A stretch of 64,000 nucleotides of DNA, taken from Paragonimus westermani. Its lineage: Eukaryota; Platyhelminthes; Trematoda; Plagiorchiida; Troglotrematidae. The notes under the pieces were generated by a model, which searched no databases, was not told the origin of the DNA, and was given only the letters and a program-made list of their open reading frames with translations. The position numbers were made by a program, and so were the translations under genes. This document shows, in pieces, positions 59,939 through 64,000 of the stretch. Location: assembly GCA_008508345.1 (NCBI GenBank), contig QNGE01002643.1, positions 43,506-107,505 of the forward strand. Direction: 5' to 3'. Within the stretch, counting starts at the first letter, position 1. Each line of letters opens with the position of its first letter.

Positions 59939-60915
59939 GTAAGTTTCACGGGCATCAGATTAGGAACGGCGGGCTTGCATGATGCGCCACCGCTCTAAAG
60001 TGTACAGAAAGCCGATTGGTGCGATCGTCGATTGGACGCCGTCTACCGTGTCGTGGACAAGTGGGTATGCGCCCGACCCTCGTCCACTAACAATTTAAGA
60101 AGTCTTTCCTGAAGTGCAATCGAAAAGTAGTCTCATCAGGCATCAAACCAAAAGAACGGGTTAGGGTTTGGAAACGAGCCGTATATTTCCAGCAACGTTA
60201 GGAAATGTGATAAGCAGTTAGTTCTAGCCTAATCTGGGACCAACGGCGGCAACCAGGAAAAGAACAAAGGGACGCGCAAGGTGGGCCCCAGCCCACTCGG
60301 CGGCACTCAGGTTTGTGCCAGGCGAGAAGTGTACGGAAAATTCGATCGCGTTAAGTAGCGCTACAAAAGTCCAGGCTAAACGACCTTGAATAGTGAAAGA
60401 ATAGATGAATCGTTAGGAGGGGAGCAAATATTTGCAACGTGCGATCGGTTACAAGGCTGAAGAAATTGACACTGAGTTCATATCTGGCCTATAGCAGACG
60501 TACACAGATGCATGCGTACAGAAAGGACAGGCAATAAAGCACGGTTACAGCAGGGATTGTTAGAGAAGCCTCACGATCGCTGGTGTAGCGACTATAGTAA
60601 ATAATATTTTGATAGCCGCATTTATCTGTACCTCTGCGATGCTTGTTGTTTTCCACCTATTTTTGTCTTAGTCCAGCCATCCATTTGTAACATCTGGCCC
60701 GGGGCAAAAACCACATTTCTCTCCGTTCCTTGCCGGCCTGACATATCCCTCTGTACACTCTATTTTCCAGGGTCGATAACAATATACAGGGATCAGCGCG
60801 CTGAACCTCGGATTTTTCATTTCCGATCGATTGTCGACAGTGACCACTGACCGGGTTTTATTTTGTTGGATCAGTTCCAACACTGGTCACTACAAGTGTG
60901 CATTCGGTAGTATTG
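59939..60915. other. Non-coding stretch, nothing firm
   Basis: Later exons of the cysteine-rich candidate could lie here, but none was recognised. A short - strand ORF (60668-60883) shows no clear motif. Confidence 0.35.
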
Positions 60916-60919
60916 CCAA

Positions 60920-61827
60920 TCAACGTACGCTAGTTGACATTAACAGTACGGTTGAGTGTGTCAAGATGTGAGCACTGCTGCGTGGCGTCTGAACGTCGAC
61001 AATCAGGAATATCCACTGGAAACGTCGCCGGAAACCGAGGTCGACTTTGATTCGTGGCTTGTAAAGTTTACTGGCCAGCCTGAAGTCGATCATCTGATTG
61101 CGGTGGAATAACACTTAGCTTGCCTCCGGTATCGATAAGGAACCGTACTTGGTCGAGCAATCCCAGATATAAAATAAGTGACCAATGATTGCTGGGCCAG
61201 CAACAGTCGTTGCCGTTATCAGTTGGTCTGCCGGTTTGACGGTGGTGCTTGGCGATTTCGGAATGTGCATGACTGGGTGCACTTCGCTGTATGCTGAAAG
61301 TTTTGCTGGTACCAACACTACCATGATGAACCGCGAGAGTTACATCTTGCACAGCTTCTGGGCGGGTGCCTCTTCTACTCATTGATCTGCATAGTCATAC
61401 AATCCATACGATGACACATCTCTGTCAAAGGTTTTAGGCTGTCATCAGTTGTTGGGATTGATGGGGACGACGTGGGAACGGTTATGGTTGCGACCCACCG
61501 GGTGTGGAGGAAATGTTCCAATGTCGTGTACTCAAGAGCCGTCAATTTGTCAGTTGAGTCGCCCTCATCCTGGGTAGTCAAGGTGTGCCATGCCGCAGAC
61601 GGCACCCACAACTGCTTTAAGACGGCAGCGCCAAGCTTCCGTGAGCCGGAAGGTATTCTCGGACAACGTACCAGTTGGGATGGGGGCCGATCGTCTAGCT
61701 GAACTGATTTAAACAAGTCACGTAACATTTTAGTCTCCGACTTCCCAGCCCGTTTCTTAGTTGCGCCCTCTGGAGGAGTGTGGGGAAAATCAGATGGGAC
61801 TGATTCTATTAGATCTTCCAATTCCAC
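60920..61827 (-). pseudogene. Ty3/gypsy gag-protease fragment
   Basis: On the - strand, KMLRDLFKSVQLDDRPPSQL and AAVLKQLWVPSA match the gypsy gag capsid end ('LGDRxPSQLLRxMRxL... LWLQRLP'). Next is the retropepsin core QVRFLIDTGGKLSVIPP (near 61140) with its DTG intact. Then comes GFRRRFQWIFLIVDVQTP (about 61035-60985), the usual protease-to-RT spacer. Frames shift between blocks, and the RT itself is absent. Confidence 0.75.
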
Positions 61828-61934
61828 TGCGACATCAAAAGGAGAAATTTCCTGGCGGTATAGACGGCCTCAATTTGACGGAACCACAGTCAACGGCTTT
61901 GGACGCTGTATTCAGGAAATTTTATAGCAAAAGT

Positions 61935-63175
61935 GTTCAGTTTTAATGTCACTGTCAACATTGACACCCTTCTCACCACGGGTTTATCAATTGCCACTGT
62001 TAGCCCGGTTTCAGAACAATCCGTGAACGGTGAAGAGCAACTTTCGGCCTTTTCCCCCCAGAAGCTACAACCAACACAAATGAAGTGCAGCACCTTTAGA
62101 TGTGAGCTGCTGGCTATTTATTTGCGATCCGTTACTTTTAACACCTTTTGGAAGGCCGATACTTTGTTATGCAAATCGACCACAAACCCTTGACATTTGC
62201 TTCTTAAGCCAAACCCGATCGGTACTCTCAGCGTGGAACCAGACGTTTCGGCTACATCTCCCAGTTCACGACGGAAATCCGACACCTAAATGGTGGCGCC
62301 AATATCGTTGCTGATGCATCGTCACGTCCTAAAGTCAGCTTAGTCCAATCGTCACCGTTCTTCGAGTTGACTAAAATGGCCACTGCCCAGCACTGCACTG
62401 AGAGCGTGAAGGGCATTTCTACTTGTTAGTACATGAAACTGTCTGCCGTCCCTCTGCCGACAAGCTGGTACCAGTATGTGCGATGTTTCAGCAGATACAC
62501 CTCAATCCTTTGTCCCGCTTTCTTATTCACGTACTGTCTTTATTAATTTCACTGTCTACCTCACTGAAGTTGATTGCACAACGTTAGGTTTGGCCCCCTA
62601 TGAAAAAAGATGTTCGCTTCTGGTCACAATAGTGTATCGAGTGTCAAAGGAATAAAGTGCACAGGCATACGGTTACCACAACTAGCTCATTTTCCCACCC
62701 CGACGGCCGTTTTTTTCATGTGCGCCTTGACGTCGTTAGCCCAATCTCAAACGATTGTACGTATACACTGACCGCAACCGATCATTCCGTCCGTTGGCGT
62801 TTGGATGCACTCATTGAAAGTATTTCGGTGGAGACAGTTGCTAGAACCTTCTTGGAGCAACCTTTCGCTATTTTTTGTGTGACATCTAAAATCACTACGG
62901 ATCGAGACACTCAGTTTCAGTATTCCCATTTTCACAAGTTCGGGCAGTTACTGGGATATTCACCCATTAAAACGAAAAACAAACCATCCTTGCCCCAGTG
63001 CTTTAGCCAAACGTTTTCATTGACAACCAAAAACCTCGATAACCGCAACGAAATAGAACAAGAGTCTGCCATGTGGATGAGTACTCATCCACCTTGGAAT
63101 CCGATATACTGTTAAGAGGAGGACATCCGCTGTACTACCTCTGCACCTCCCAGGGGAATAGATTCAGACCTCGAC
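61935..63175 (+). pseudogene. Ty3/gypsy RNase H-integrase fragment, opposite orientation
   Basis: On the + strand, SVNGEEQLSAFSPQKLQPTQ and CELLAIYL belong to the RNase H domain. Then comes the integrase zinc-finger end CIECQRNKVHRHTV (about 62635), core HVRLDVV with its Asp, ETVARTFL, and ITTDRDTQF with the second Asp. A terminal block LGIRYTVKRR...LHLPGE lies near 63090-63150. Multiple stops and frame changes are present, and the catalytic Glu region is not recognisable. Confidence 0.75.
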
Positions 63176-63743
63176 ACATTCAGACCCAGGTACGCGTTAC
63201 GCTTAGCGTTTACAACTTGTTCAGCCTTCGTTTCACACTATCCCGTCAACATTGGCGCTGAGAACAAAAATCCCCGGATTTGTTCAGGAGCAGGTTTCCT
63301 TTCACACACGGGAAAAAATAATTTAAACGGTCTAGTTTTCTGATTGGCTGTTGGATAACTGCGTTGGCAGATCAATTAATACTGGAGTTTGCGTACGTGT
63401 AAACGGCAAATAGTTGTAAATTTTTCGATGTTGAGATGCAGGTTTACACAGAAAAACAACAACATAAATGCGTTGATTTGTATAGTGACAATTGTATACG
63501 TTTATCTAGGTGCACATACATGTGCATATCTGATTATACCGACTGCAGTCCAGGTAATTATGAGTAGATGAGAATATTTCTTACTTGACCATTTTAAATT
63601 CTGTATTCATAAGCATATATATATGCATTCGCAGAAGCTTTTCTACATTTTAATACGAATCTGTCCACATTTATGGGCTGCTAAGCAAGCAAACGTCTGT
63701 GCACCCTCGAATGTGCCTTCATAGCACCCCTAGTAGCACACCG

Positions 63744-63798
63744 GATCACTCAGTCGTTTCCTGAGTGATCTTTGAGTGTTCCTTTTGGAACACTCACA
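63744..63798. repeat. Two adjacent hairpins with GAGTG/CACTC arms
   Basis: GATCACTCAG (63744-63753) pairs perfectly with 63761-63770. GAGTGTTCC (63774-63782) pairs with GGAACACTC (63787-63795) around TTTT. The words and the nearby CCTAGTAGCAC recur in inverted orientation near 31100-31170, so this is a small dispersed repeat. Confidence 0.8.
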
Positions 63799-64000
63799 AA
63801 ACTTCCTTGTGTCTAGGTTTTGTGTATCATTTCGCATGTGTGAAGGGTAATAAAAATAAACCACACCTTTTTTGCTACTCAATAACGTGTGAGAAGACCT
63901 ACGCCACTCATGTGAATTTTGTTTTATCGAACCACTTCACATTAATGGTGACCGCGCCAAAGGAGCAATTTCAGCCATCTTGCTTAATTCGCTACGTGGG

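Overview
The window reads as a nuclear contig from a flatworm, most likely a digenean fluke. This is an inference from three things: split genes with introns, an AT-leaning non-coding background, and a repeat load typical of trematodes (CR1-like LINEs, BEL/Pao, Ty3/gypsy, Penelope-like and MULE fragments, and tRNA-headed repeats carrying hammerhead ribozymes). There are no operons or ribosome-binding sites, and almost all single-frame ORFs are chance or transposon remnants. A 966-bp run of N (44694-45659) marks an assembly gap.

Two host genes are firmly recognisable. The last exons of a tryptophan hydroxylase gene (serotonin synthesis) lie on the + strand at 1420-1515, 2183-2316 and 6108-6258. 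Their junction phases fit exactly, and the first two donors are GC rather than GT. An ARL13B gene (ciliary Arf-like GTPase) lies on the - strand at 22263-21075 in three exons. A 555-nt exon-like open block of unknown identity (16469-17023, -) lies on the same strand, 4 kb downstream. A cysteine-rich, multi-exon candidate sits at 59651-59938 (+), with a degraded inverted relative at about 50700-50960 (-).

The most interesting structure is a repeat family inside the 3.8-kb tryptophan hydroxylase intron and again near 27.1-27.4 kb. Each unit has a head, a tRNA-like module with A and B boxes, a 45-nt type I hammerhead ribozyme, and a tail. Two hammerheads (3847-3891 - and 4053-4097 +) keep every core residue, and an outer helix I segment shows compensatory change between copies. 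One intact ribozyme is in sense orientation in the intron. Copies are arranged in inverted pairs, and two copies are circular permutations of each other, as expected of a tandem or circular RNA-derived unit.

Layout: 1-6.3 kb, TPH 3' end with ribozyme repeats; 6.3-16.4 kb, mostly featureless with a Penelope-like endonuclease relic at 12.9 kb; 16.4-22.3 kb, unknown exon and ARL13B; 22.3-33.4 kb, mostly featureless with one ribozyme repeat and small palindromes; 33.4-47 kb, a graveyard of LINE pieces and an associated 0.4-0.9 kb repeat on both strands; 49.1-50.0 kb, a MULE transposase relic; 51.1-51.6 kb, a LINE 3' end; 52.04-52.61 kb, a 232-bp-armed foldback/MITE; 52.77-59.65 kb, a complete-length BEL/Pao element (-) with nearly identical LTRs but dead catalytic sites; 60.9-63.2 kb, two gypsy fragments head to head.

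The host genes are not functionally linked in an obvious way. Most of the window is repeat history laid over and between them. Exon and ribozyme calls rest on direct reading. Family names rest on recalled motif conservation and were not checked by any search.
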